Part shown: positions 15,952-24,376 of the stretch, one piece after another
How the letters are laid out: the number at the start of each line of letters is the position of its first letter
Position numbering within the stretch: the stretch's first letter is position 1
DNA from: CAYSNP01 sp964432485
GTDB lineage: Bacteria; Bacillota; Clostridia; Christensenellales; DTU072
Reading direction: 5' to 3'
DNA length: 38,443 nucleotides
Assembly (NCBI GenBank): GCA_964432485.1
Contig: CAYSNP010000016.1
Location: 1 to 38,443, forward strand
Notes under the pieces: model-generated
Database searches by the model: none
Told to the model about the DNA's origin: nothing
Seen by the model: only the letters and a program-made list of their open reading frames with translations
Translations under genes and position numbers: made by a program

Positions 15952-17391
15952 CTATATATCCTTAGCGCCATAGCCCAATTCGTTCAAAAATGTCGTACTG
16001 TCCCGCCAATCTTTTTTAACTTTAACCCATAAGCTCAAGAAAACTTGAGTGCCAACTAATTTTTCTAAATCTTGGCGGGCATAAGTGGCAATTTTTTTAA
16101 TCATTTGTCCGTCTTTGCCCAGTATAATCGGTTTATGCTGCGGTTTTTCTATATAAATCTCGCCTTCTATATCAACAATATCTTTGCCTGCTCTTCTTTC
16201 GAACTTAGTTATCGCTACCCCAACTCCGTGCGGTATTTCCTCATCAAGAGTGCGCAAAGCCTTTTCCCTGACAATTTCTGCGGCTATAAAGATTTTGCTT
16301 TTATCTGTATACATATCCTTATCAAAGTACAAGTGGTCTTCTTTAATTAGCTTTAACAATTCTTTAAGCAAAGGCCGCATATTTTTACCTGTAAGAGCAC
16401 TTATAGGCACTACAGCTTGATACCCTGTAATTGCATTGATTTGCGTAAGAATCTCTCCTGCCCTCTCCTTGGTAATATGGTCAATTTTATTTAGCACAAT
16501 TACCACTTTTTGCCCTTGCTTAATATACTGCTCTATATTTTGCTTGTCAAGAGCAGAAAGCCCTTTTTCGCCATCTACCATATAGATAAGCGCATCTATA
16601 TCCCTGGTAGCTGCCTGAACAGCATTAAGCATATACTTGCCTAGCTTGTTTTTTGGTAAGTGCAATCCCGGAGTATCAATAAAAACCATTTGAAAATTAT
16701 CCTGAGTCAGCACACCCATAATTCTATTGCGGGTAGTTTGAGGCTTATAGCTAACGATGGAAACTTTTTCATGAGTAAGAGTATTGACTAAAGTAGATTT
16801 ACCGCTATTAGGCCTGCCCACAATTGCTATAAAGCCACTTTTGAACTTTTCTTGTCCTTTATTTTCGGACAAAACGGTACTTGCCAAACAATCTGCTGCT
16901 ATCTTATTTGCTTGGCTATCGGCAATATCTCTGCCTATACCTAAACTGTCAAGAATCTTTTGGACACGCTGCTCCATTTGCGCTTGTCCGCCTTTATCTT
17001 TATGGTCACATCCTAACAAGTGCAAGCATCCATGACAAGCAAGAAAAGCAATTTCTCTGCTGATGCTATGATTTAGCTCGCTTGCCTGTAAGATAGCTTG
17101 CTGCTCACAAATGGCAATTTCGCCTAAAATAACACAACCGTTTTCCGGATTAATGCCGGATAAGTAATTATTTTTATCAAAAGGCAACTGGATTTCTATG
17201 GCAGGAAAAGAAAGGACATCGGTGACGGCCGCTACTCCTCTTGTCCTTAGATTTAAAGCCTGCATATCCTCTTGCTCTAAAAACTCTACCTCTATATCAA
17301 CTGTATTTGGGTCTATATTAAAATCCCTTAATGTTGCTTGTAATGTACAAGATATTAAGTCATTATATTTTTCATTGTAAATATTTATCAT
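15952..17391 (-). CDS. ybeY-era: Fusion protein: endoribonuclease YbeY + GTPase Era
   Basis: One 479-aa frame carries two ribosome-maturation proteins. Residues about 1-150 are YbeY, a zinc endoribonuclease acting on 16S rRNA 3' maturation and quality control, with HX3HX5H (His120, His124, His130) in ACHGCLHLLGCDH. Residues about 186-479 are Era, the GTPase that binds the 16S 3' end: G1 GRPNSGKS (192-199), G2 near Thr219-Thr220, G3 DTPG (239-242), G4 NKID (301-304), G5 SAL (331-333), then the KH domain with GKDGQMIKKI (425-434). A 35-residue linker joins them, without a stop, frameshift or credible internal start with ribosome site. Starts in an ATGA overlap with pgpH. Both halves keep all catalytic motifs. 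Confidence 0.96.
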   Translation of the reverse strand: MINIYNEKYNDLISCTLQATLRDFNIDPNTVDIEVEFLEQEDMQALNLRTRGVAAVTDVLSFPAIEIQLPFDKNNYLSGINPENGCVILGEIAICEQQAILQASELNHSISREIAFLACHGCLHLLGCDHKDKGGQAQMEQRVQKILDSLGIGRDIADSQANKIAADCLASTVLSENKGQEKFKSGFIAIVGRPNSGKSTLVNTLTHEKVSIVSYKPQTTRNRIMGVLTQDNFQMVFIDTPGLHLPKNKLGKYMLNAVQAATRDIDALIYMVDGEKGLSALDKQNIEQYIKQGQKVVIVLNKIDHITKERAGEILTQINAITGYQAVVPISALTGKNMRPLLKELLKLIKEDHLYFDKDMYTDKSKIFIAAEIVREKALRTLDEEIPHGVGVAITKFERRAGKDIVDIEGEIYIEKPQHKPIILGKDGQMIKKIATYARQDLEKLVGTQVFLSLWVKVKKDWRDSTTFLNELGYGAKDI

Positions 17392-18857
17392 AACTGGCTT
17401 TTATTCTTTTTGTATTCTATCCTGGTATGATGCTGGCTGGGCACAACTTCAATTAGCGTGTTTTGGATTATTTCCAACTCTTTTAATGTTAAATCACATT
17501 CGCCAAACTGCCCCTTGTCTAGCTTCTCCTTAAACAGCAAAGCAATAAACTCTACTCGCTCTTCTTCGGTTTCGCATATTTTAGTACGCAAAGCCGCTTC
17601 CACAGTATCTACCAGCATAACAATAGCGGCGATTTTAGTGCGCGGTCTAGGACCGTCATAGCGAAAAGCCTCATCTCGCAAATGCTTTTCAGTAATATTT
17701 TGCACTTTATAATAAAAATAATTAACCGCAGTTGTACCATGGTGCTGTTCAATTATATCAATAAGTTCGGACGGTAGTTTGTAATCTTTAGCAAGAGCTA
17801 CCCCGTTTCTCACATGGTCAATAATCAATCTAAGACTTACCTCAGGAATATATTCGTCATGGGGATTGATACCGTCCGTTTGGTTTTCTGTAAAGTTCTT
17901 AGGATTCTTTAATTTACCGATATCGTGATAATATCCTGCCGCTCTTGCCAGCATTGGAGGCTCGCCTATTGCAATAGCGCAGCACTCTGCAATATTGCCT
18001 ACCATAAGACTATGCGCATAAGTGCCGGGTGCTTCTTTTGCTAACTTTTTCATAAGAGGCGCTTCTAGCGTGCAAAGCTCTGCAAGCAAAAACTTTGTGC
18101 TAATCTTAAAGAAAAACTCATAAATAGGCAAGATTACCCAGAAAAACCCCATTGATATTAATATTGACAAAAACCCGCCTAGCGAGGCTATTGCAACTGC
18201 TCTAGGGTTGATATCCTCTATTAAAGCACAAAGGCCGCAGACAGCGGCTGAAATAAATGCTATATATAATCCATTAAGAGCAAATTTCAGCCTGGTATGG
18301 GATTTTTCCAAAAAAATGCAAAACAATACGCCTGAAATAGCGGTAGACAGCAAGCTGGCAACACTGCCGACTAAGACCCTTTGCCTTAGCACAATTAAAT
18401 AATAAGAAAAAACTGCCAAACCCGTCATTATACATAGCAGTGCGGCAGTTTTTTTATCCACAGTAACAGCTATAAGCATTGCAATCAGCACTACGGGCAT
18501 TATATAAGGGTCTACCATATAGGCGCTAAGGATGCAAAGCCCTAAAGTAATGCTGAAAGTAATTAGAATAATATTAAAATCCCTTTCAATATTGCTAAAA
18601 TCCATTCTATTACGAGAAATATAATAAATAACGGGCAATAGTAAAAAGGCAACTATACCCATATAAATAAAAGTATATTTAACATAATCGACAAAAACAT
18701 AGGATAAACTATTCTTAAAAGCCAGAAAAGTAATAAGATTTACAGCACAAGAAGCCACAAAAGCCATAGCTAGCAACTTTCCAAAGTTTTTTGCTAAGGT
18801 CATTTTATTGTCTGCTATATCTTGTATTTCTTTTTTGGACTTTATTCTCTCGTTCAT
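17388..18857 (-). CDS. pgpH: PgpH/YqfF-type 7TM-HD cyclic-di-AMP phosphodiesterase lacking the extracellular domain
   Basis: Membrane HD-domain protein of the YqfF/PgpH family, which hydrolyses c-di-AMP. 489 aa against about 710 in Bacillus and Listeria. The first membrane segment (about 26-48) is followed within about 12 residues by the second (60-80), then further segments at about 95-112, 118-134, 138-156, 162-183, 196-213 and 221-246. The large 7TMR-HDED extracellular sensor normally between the first two helices is absent. The cytoplasmic HD domain is intact: His282 (AHSLMVGN), His311-Asp312 (YYHDIGK), an HH pair in EQHHGTT, and MLVDTVEAA. AGAGG five bases before the ATG; 16 bases after yqfD and overlapping ybeY-era by 4 bases. 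Confidence 0.9.
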   Translation of the reverse strand: MNERIKSKKEIQDIADNKMTLAKNFGKLLAMAFVASCAVNLITFLAFKNSLSYVFVDYVKYTFIYMGIVAFLLLPVIYYISRNRMDFSNIERDFNIILITFSITLGLCILSAYMVDPYIMPVVLIAMLIAVTVDKKTAALLCIMTGLAVFSYYLIVLRQRVLVGSVASLLSTAISGVLFCIFLEKSHTRLKFALNGLYIAFISAAVCGLCALIEDINPRAVAIASLGGFLSILISMGFFWVILPIYEFFFKISTKFLLAELCTLEAPLMKKLAKEAPGTYAHSLMVGNIAECCAIAIGEPPMLARAAGYYHDIGKLKNPKNFTENQTDGINPHDEYIPEVSLRLIIDHVRNGVALAKDYKLPSELIDIIEQHHGTTAVNYFYYKVQNITEKHLRDEAFRYDGPRPRTKIAAIVMLVDTVEAALRTKICETEEERVEFIALLFKEKLDKGQFGECDLTLKELEIIQNTLIEVVPSQHHTRIEYKKNKSQL

Positions 18858-18873
18858 AATTGCCTCTGTTAAG

Positions 18874-19998
18874 CTAATCGCTTATAATTTGCTCTATCTC
18901 ATAGTATATATCCAAAACTGTAGTTTTGTCTAGCGTTTTGACAATATACCATTTCCTGCTGGCTTGGGCGTCAGGCGGCAGCAGCGCATCCAATTCGCTG
19001 TAAGCCTTTTCTAAAATTGCATCTTTTTCCGCTTCAAAGACAAAAGCACGCTCTACTTTTTCCAATTGATAATATGTAGCTTGACTAATGATTACCGGAA
19101 AAGGGCAATAAATAATGCTTTCAATATTTTCTTGTTCATATATTTCAAAGGTACAATTCTTCTTAACTGTAAAAAAAGGGAATTGAAAGCTAACCTTTCT
19201 TTGCACTTTATCCGTGCGCTTTACCTCTACAATGGTATCATTAAATATATAGCTTTTGGTATACCAAACTCTGCCATATACATACCCACTTGCCCCTGAA
19301 TGTACTTTTACATCTTGATTATCGCCTAAGGTATAATAAGGCTTGATTAGCGTTGAGCCTGCCTTAACGCTATCCCCTTTTGCTACTTGGGGTGTACCGG
19401 AAAGCACTACGACTCTTGTTACAAGCGCATCATATTTGCTTACCACAGGTTTGTCAAGCGCAATTTCTAAAATTGAAGGCTTAGGCAGCTCCTCAAGTAT
19501 ATTTATTTCGATAAGATGCCCTCTTAGCCTAATATCACAAAGGGATACTCCTTGCAAGTTTATTATATCCTCTTTTAGTTTTTCAATATCTATATCCTTT
19601 TTGGCTATAGGAAATTTTATAGAATTATCCGCTATCACTTGGCGTATCGTCTCGGAATCTAAACGATTTAACCCATTAATCTTTACATCCATAGAGTAAA
19701 AAGAGTAAATACAACCGCTAATAAAAACAACTATTAATGCAGTCCAAATACCTATACGCTTTAGCATATCTCGAATAAAGTATACAGCTCCGCTTTTTGC
19801 TGTTACTTCATATTCTCTGCTATAGCCTTGTAAAATATTTATAGTTTTTTTATTTTCCGCTTCGCTAACTGAAAATATCACATAAGAGCCTTCTCTTTCT
19901 ATATCTCTTATCGTTATGCCTTCCTTAGCTAATAAGTTTACTATATAGGAAGGCGAGCTTTTAACCTTAAAGCGCACCCTACTGCTTATCTTGCTCAT
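18874..19998 (-). CDS. yqfD: Sporulation protein YqfD
   Basis: Bitopic membrane protein of the YqfD family, required for efficient sporulation in Bacillus; biochemical role not established. 374 aa. A short cytoplasmic N-terminus (about 80 residues) precedes one membrane segment (about 82-100, IGIWTALIVVFISGCIYSF); the long outer part begins with a POTRA-like stretch (VKINGLNRLDSETIRQVI, then LQGVSLCDIRLRGHLIEINILEELP) and ends in a beta-rich region. It overlaps yqfC by 20 bases, with a GGGGGAA ribosome site inside yqfC. The yqfC-yqfD pair ahead of pgpH is Bacillus-like, but phoH, which normally lies between yqfD and pgpH, is missing. Confidence 0.9.
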   Translation of the reverse strand: MSKISSRVRFKVKSSPSYIVNLLAKEGITIRDIEREGSYVIFSVSEAENKKTINILQGYSREYEVTAKSGAVYFIRDMLKRIGIWTALIVVFISGCIYSFYSMDVKINGLNRLDSETIRQVIADNSIKFPIAKKDIDIEKLKEDIINLQGVSLCDIRLRGHLIEINILEELPKPSILEIALDKPVVSKYDALVTRVVVLSGTPQVAKGDSVKAGSTLIKPYYTLGDNQDVKVHSGASGYVYGRVWYTKSYIFNDTIVEVKRTDKVQRKVSFQFPFFTVKKNCTFEIYEQENIESIIYCPFPVIISQATYYQLEKVERAFVFEAEKDAILEKAYSELDALLPPDAQASRKWYIVKTLDKTTVLDIYYEIEQIISD

Positions 19999-20266
19999 TG
20001 CTTCCCCCTACTCTTTCAACTTTATTGATTTTTCCTTTTACAAAAAGCTCTTGTGCATTGATTTCGGCAACTTTAAGGTTGTCCCCTGTTATTTGCAGCA
20101 TGCCTACCTTGAGCTTTGCCACAATTTCTTGTGTATTATAGCTTGCAATCCCTTTATGTCCTTCCAAAAGCGCACCCTTGCCATCCAATAAGGTAAACTT
20201 CCAGCCGCCAATGCCCTCCTCAGGCTTTAATCCTATTTTTAAGATTATTTCATTAAAAAAGCTCAT
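19979..20266 (-). CDS. yqfC: YqfC/YabP-family sporulation protein
   Basis: A 95-aa member of the YqfC/YabP family. The characteristic core is visible: a hydrophobic strand (WKFTLLDGKGALLEGHKGI, about 22-40), YNTQEIVAKLKVGMLQITG and the C-terminal LFVKGKI. Known relatives are made in the mother cell during sporulation. Start choice is uncertain: the ATG at 20266 gives the family's normal N-terminal length but has no Shine-Dalgarno and sits inside a perfect 9-bp hairpin. A -10-like TATAAT lies at 20294-20299. First of the yqfC-yqfD-pgpH-ybeY-era-yqzL-recO run. Confidence 0.87.
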   Translation of the reverse strand: MSFFNEIILKIGLKPEEGIGGWKFTLLDGKGALLEGHKGIASYNTQEIVAKLKVGMLQITGDNLKVAEINAQELFVKGKINKVERVGGSNEQDKQ

Positions 20267-20284
20267 ATAAAAATATATGAGCCT
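20257..20284 (-). terminator. Hairpin plus T-run covering the yqfC start codon
   Basis: On the minus strand GCTCATATA / TATATGAGC (20274-20282 and 20261-20269) form a perfect 9-bp stem with a TTTT loop, extended by G-T and A-T pairs, followed by TTTTTT. It is a good Rho-independent terminator 34 bases after dnaB, yet the ATG of yqfC (20264-20266) lies in the 3' arm. Either it ends the pepF-dnaB transcript, or it controls yqfC translation, or both. Confidence 0.6.
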
Positions 20285-20316
20285 AAAAAAAGGATTATAC
20301 TCACATAGCCCTTTAG

Positions 20317-21669
20317 CTAGTCGCCGCTCCTGATAGTTTGGTCAATACTTTCCTCAAACCGCACAAACTCCCCTTGCCAACTTAACCTTACGCTAAAAAG
20401 AGCTCCGTTACGATGTTTTGCAACATTTAATATTACAGGTCCGCTCTTGTCGTCCTCGTCCTCTCTGGTAAGGAATGCCACAATATCTGCATCTTGTTCA
20501 ATAGAGCCTGAAGCTCTAAGGTCAGATAGCTTTGGAGTCTTATCCCTCCTGTGTTCAATTAGCCTAGACATTTGAGATATGGCTATTACAGGCGCTTCTA
20601 ACTCTCGGGCTACCGTCTTCATCATCTTGCTTATTTCGCTTATCTCTTGTTCTTGACTGTCGTTTTGCCGCTGTCGGTCGCTGCTCATAAGCTGTATATA
20701 GTCCACAATTATTAAATCCAGCCCGCCAATTTGACTGGCAAGCCTTCTGCTTTTGCCAAGAACCTCGCTAGGCTTAGTCATTGAGCTGTCGTCTATGTAA
20801 ACCTTGCTATTTGTTATGCTTTGATGCGCATTCCAAAGGTCTTGCATACCATCTTGCAGAATCTCACCTTTAGAAAGGGAGTCCATTTCAATGCCCCCCA
20901 CATTAGAAACTAATCGTTGAGCAAGCTGAATGGCAGGCATTTCTAAAGAAAAAATTGCAATACTTTTCATAGATTGACTTTTTATAATATTTGCTACAAA
21001 ATTAAGTGCCAGCGTAGTTTTTCCAACAGAAGGCCTTGCGGCTAAAATGACTAAATCGCCTTTTTGCAAGCCATTGGTCATTCTGTCAAAAATCTTAAAC
21101 CCTGTATGTAATCCTCTATAAGCAAACTTGTCTTTTACCATTTCGCTAATCTTGTTCATTAAAGCACTGCTTGCTTTTTCTATATGCTCAAGGTCTTTTT
21201 TAGTATGCGACCGTCCTATATCAAAGATAAGTTTTTCCGCTGTTTCCAGCACCTTATTTGCTTCGTGAGATGTATAGGCCTGCCTAATAATTTCGTTGCA
21301 AGCATTAATCAATCTGCGCAAAGTGTAATCTCTGCGTAAAATATTTATATACTCAAAATATAGGGCTGTGGAAATCACATTTTGCGCTAGCAAAGTTAAA
21401 TAGCTAAGGGTGTTTTCGTTGGCTACCTGCTGGCGTTCTAACAAATCAATTACAGTAATAAGGTCTACATTTTCGCCCTTGCTTTTTATTTCTGTCATAG
21501 CGGCAAAAATGGAGCGGTTAATATCGTTATAAAAAATTGCCGTCTCTAACGTGCCTACCGTCCTGTCTGCAACATCTTTATCTATTAAAATGCAGCCCAA
21601 CAGCGATTTTTCCGCTTCGTAATTGTTTGGCAGTTCCTTAATATCTCTTACTGCTTGTATCCCATCCAT
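20317..21669 (-). CDS. dnaB: Replicative DNA helicase DnaB
   Basis: Hexameric 5'-3' replicative helicase (named DnaC in Bacillus). 450 aa, normal length. The N-terminal DnaB domain starts LPNNYEAEKSLLGCIL; the RecA-like C-terminal domain has Walker A RPSVGKTT (about 212-219), Walker B LDLIIVDYIQLM, the H3 segment ISQMSR, and the arginine-finger region near RASGSIEQDADIVAFL. The frame also permits a TTG one codon before the ATG at 21669; an AAAGGA lies nine bases before that TTG and twelve before the ATG, so either is possible. Its start overlaps the 3' end of the membrane-anchored protein gene by 32 bases. Confidence 0.97.
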   Translation of the reverse strand: MDGIQAVRDIKELPNNYEAEKSLLGCILIDKDVADRTVGTLETAIFYNDINRSIFAAMTEIKSKGENVDLITVIDLLERQQVANENTLSYLTLLAQNVISTALYFEYINILRRDYTLRRLINACNEIIRQAYTSHEANKVLETAEKLIFDIGRSHTKKDLEHIEKASSALMNKISEMVKDKFAYRGLHTGFKIFDRMTNGLQKGDLVILAARPSVGKTTLALNFVANIIKSQSMKSIAIFSLEMPAIQLAQRLVSNVGGIEMDSLSKGEILQDGMQDLWNAHQSITNSKVYIDDSSMTKPSEVLGKSRRLASQIGGLDLIIVDYIQLMSSDRQRQNDSQEQEISEISKMMKTVARELEAPVIAISQMSRLIEHRRDKTPKLSDLRASGSIEQDADIVAFLTREDEDDKSGPVILNVAKHRNGALFSVRLSWQGEFVRFEESIDQTIRSGD

Positions 21670-22483
21670 CAATTGTTTTTTTCCTTTTTATAAGTGCTAT
21701 CATCAGCGGAATTAATGCTACCGCCAAACCTGCAGCTGCCGCTCCGCCATACCATACTGCAGTATTAGGTGTGCGGCGGGTTATAGTCAAAGGCGTAGAG
21801 TTGTTATCAATATCCATAAGCAAAGTATGGTAATATATTTTGCTCTCTTTATCATAACGCTTGACTTTAGCATTGGTATCCAAGATTTGATAAGAGTAAG
21901 GAGTCCCGTAATTATACTCAAAAAGCACCTTATCTATCCCAATCCCATAATCATTAAAAAGCGAAAGCGTTACGCCTATAAGGTCTTGAGCATTTAATTT
22001 TTCAGCAGTAATATCGTTGAAAAAACTTGTGCTGTCGTAGGAAATCCACTTGTAAAGCAAAGTGTTTTTAGTAGTGGTCATTTCCCTATCGTCATCATCA
22101 AGGGTATATCCGTCCAACCCCATGGCTATATAATAATCTGTAAAAGTTTCGAAGCCTATTTGCGCTACCAGCTCTCCCTCTTCTCCTGATATGCTGTAAC
22201 CTTTGCTTGTAAATATTTGAGCTGCTCTATCTAACGGCTCTGCCCAATCATCCGAAGTGCCTTGCAGCAAGTTTTGATAATCCGGTGATTCTAAGTAATC
22301 TGCATCTATTTCTAACCTAAACTCAAACAATAACTCATTACGAAGATTAGTTATACTAGAATAACTAAATTTGGCAAGATAATCACCTTCAAAGTCTTGT
22401 GCGTCTATTGCATAGGCAATCTCAGAAGTGCTAAATGCAAAGACAAAAATAAGTACAACTAAAGACAATATTAACTTCCTCAT
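21638..22483 (-). CDS. Secreted, C-terminally membrane-anchored protein of unknown function
   Basis: 281 aa; I do not recognise a family. An N-terminal signal peptide (KLILSLVVLIFVFAFS core, probable cleavage after AYA near residue 25) is followed by a 215-residue acidic, Tyr- and Asp-rich extracytoplasmic region, then one membrane segment (about 246-265, Ala/Gly/Leu-rich) and a short basic KRKK tail on the cytoplasmic side. This is the architecture of a type I membrane protein. ATG overlaps the pepF stop (ATGA) with GGAGGAG just upstream, so it is translated with pepF. The extracellular part has no cysteine pair, catalytic motif or repeat that I can see. Its position between a peptidase and the replicative helicase gives no functional hint. 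Confidence 0.85.
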   Translation of the reverse strand: MRKLILSLVVLIFVFAFSTSEIAYAIDAQDFEGDYLAKFSYSSITNLRNELLFEFRLEIDADYLESPDYQNLLQGTSDDWAEPLDRAAQIFTSKGYSISGEEGELVAQIGFETFTDYYIAMGLDGYTLDDDDREMTTTKNTLLYKWISYDSTSFFNDITAEKLNAQDLIGVTLSLFNDYGIGIDKVLFEYNYGTPYSYQILDTNAKVKRYDKESKIYYHTLLMDIDNNSTPLTITRRTPNTAVWYGGAAAAGLAVALIPLMIALIKRKKTIDGWDTSSKRY

Positions 22484-24252
22484 AACTCCTCCTTGAGTTG
22501 ACTAAGCGTAGTTGCAAGTTCTGCAAACGCATCCTCGAATACTTTATTATCTAAAAGGTCTATTTCTACTATCTTTAAAGTATCAAGCGGGTCTAGACTG
22601 CCGCCTGAAGAGAGAAACTTTAGGTATTGTTCTCTTTTTTTGCCGCTTTTATCGGTAAGCAGCCCCTTTGCTATACTTACAGCACTTATAAGCCCCGTAG
22701 CATATTTATAAACATAAAAAGCGTTGTAAAAATGCGGGATTCTTGCCCATTCGTATTTGATATACTCGTCATAAATCGGGGTGCGCCCATAATACTCCCG
22801 ATTTAGCTTATAATAAAACTCACATAACATTTCCATAGTTATTGGCTCGCCCGCCTCATTGCTTTGGTGAGCAAACTTTTCAAATTCTGCAAATTGAGTT
22901 TGCCTAAAAACAGTAGAGCGAAACATATCCACATAATAAGCCCGCAAAAACTTTCTAAGCAAAGGTGAAGCATCTCGCATCAAATATTTTAGTACCAAAA
23001 CCTCATTGACTGTACTGGCAATCTCCGCAAGAAAAATTTCGTAAGATGCCTTTTCGTAACATTGGTTAGCATTGGAATAATAAGAATGCATTGCATGCCC
23101 CAACTCATGCGCTATAGTAAAAATATCGGCGGGAATCTTTTTATAGTTTAGCAAAATAAACGGATGCGCATCATAGCACGACCAAGAGTAAGCGCCGCTC
23201 CTTTTGTTTTTTGTCTCTTCTACATCAATCCAGCGTTCGGAGTATGCCTTTTTCAGCACTTTTCGATATCCTTGCCCTAAAGGTAAAAGAGCGCTTTGTA
23301 CCAGCGCAAATGCATCTTCATACTCTAAAGCTATCTCAATTTCTTGCACAATTGGCACATACAAGTCATATTGATGAAACTCGCTTAGCCCTAGCAGCTT
23401 CTTCCTAATCCCGATATACTCATGCAACTTTGGCAAATTTGCCCTTACATTTTCAATTAAATTGTCATAAACTTTGGGGTCTATAGCCTCATCAAAAAGT
23501 GACATTTCCATTGCAGAAGAGTAATTGCGCACTTTAGCTATCATACAATTCTTTTTGACATTGCCTGCATAAGTGGCACTTAGGGTACTAATCACCCCTT
23601 CAAAAGCTTTGTAATTGGATATAAAGGCATCTTGCCGCACCCTTTGAGAGGCGTCATGCAGCAGCATGGAAAAATTGCCATGACTCATTTTAACAATATT
23701 TCCATCTGTGTCTACTACATCTTCGAACTTAATATCCACATTATTAAACATGGAAAAGATATTTTTGAACTCTTCGCTAAAGGATTGCAGCGATGCCATT
23801 ATCTTTTCCTCTTTTGCTGAAAGAATATGCTTTTTAGAGCGTATAATTTTCAGCAGCGCACGATCAAAATTCGAAAATAAAGGATCAGAGCGCATTGCTT
23901 GCAACTCTTTTTCGCTAAAAGCCGCCAACTCCGTATCTATAAAAGAAGAGGCTTGATAAAACTCTACCGCCAGCATTTTCACCCTTTCGGCTAAACGCTG
24001 ATTCTTAGAATTGCCTACATTTTCGTCTAATTGCAATAAAGTAAAAGTATAAATCTTTTCCAGAATCCTGCTTGTGTTAGATTGGCTTTTAAGGCATTCC
24101 AAAGCATTGTCGGGAGTTAGTTTGCCCTCCCATTCCTTTAGTTTTTCTATACCTTGTTTAACTTGAGCAAACAGTTGCTCATATTCTTCATTGTCCTTGA
24201 TTAAAGAACGCAAATCCCACTTTCTTTCTAACTTTACACTATCCCTTTCCAC
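22480..24252 (-). CDS. pepF: Oligoendopeptidase F, M3 metallopeptidase
   Basis: Cytoplasmic zinc peptidase that degrades oligopeptides. 590 aa, the usual 590-610. The zinc site HELGH is at residues 382-386 in FTIAHELGHAMHSYYS, with the third ligand Glu in FLAEIASTVNE about 25 residues on. The N-terminal KWDLRSLIKDNEEY and the C-terminal YKYATGLISAVSIA, GGSLDPLD blocks are those of the PepF/M3B group. The start is a GTG at 24252 with only a weak AGG upstream; a good promoter ends about 33 bases before it. First gene of the pepF-membrane protein-dnaB operon. Confidence 0.95.
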   Translation of the reverse strand: MERDSVKLERKWDLRSLIKDNEEYEQLFAQVKQGIEKLKEWEGKLTPDNALECLKSQSNTSRILEKIYTFTLLQLDENVGNSKNQRLAERVKMLAVEFYQASSFIDTELAAFSEKELQAMRSDPLFSNFDRALLKIIRSKKHILSAKEEKIMASLQSFSEEFKNIFSMFNNVDIKFEDVVDTDGNIVKMSHGNFSMLLHDASQRVRQDAFISNYKAFEGVISTLSATYAGNVKKNCMIAKVRNYSSAMEMSLFDEAIDPKVYDNLIENVRANLPKLHEYIGIRKKLLGLSEFHQYDLYVPIVQEIEIALEYEDAFALVQSALLPLGQGYRKVLKKAYSERWIDVEETKNKRSGAYSWSCYDAHPFILLNYKKIPADIFTIAHELGHAMHSYYSNANQCYEKASYEIFLAEIASTVNEVLVLKYLMRDASPLLRKFLRAYYVDMFRSTVFRQTQFAEFEKFAHQSNEAGEPITMEMLCEFYYKLNREYYGRTPIYDEYIKYEWARIPHFYNAFYVYKYATGLISAVSIAKGLLTDKSGKKREQYLKFLSSGGSLDPLDTLKIVEIDLLDNKVFEDAFAELATTLSQLKEEL

Positions 24253-24284
24253 CTGGTTACACCTTATACTTATATGTTATTACC

Positions 24285-24313
24285 ATAATACACCATCTTT
24301 ATCTATTAGTCAA
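24285..24313 (-). promoter_or_regulatory. Sigma-A-type promoter of pepF operon
   Basis: Minus strand TTGACT (-35), 17-bp spacer, TATTAT (-10). The -35 touches the T-run of the preceding terminator. Confidence 0.8.
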
Positions 24314-24339
24314 TAAAAGCGCCTTAGTCAAAAGGCGCT
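24312..24339 (-). terminator. Rho-independent terminator of the rnj-bioY gene run
   Basis: On the minus strand an 8-bp G+C-rich stem AGCGCCTT/AAGGCGCT with a 6-base loop is followed by TTTTATT, 38 bases after the stop of the membrane protein gene at 24377. Confidence 0.88.
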
Positions 24340-24376
24340 CAAAGGTATTAAGTTAAAAATGCGCTAAGTTTAAGAA

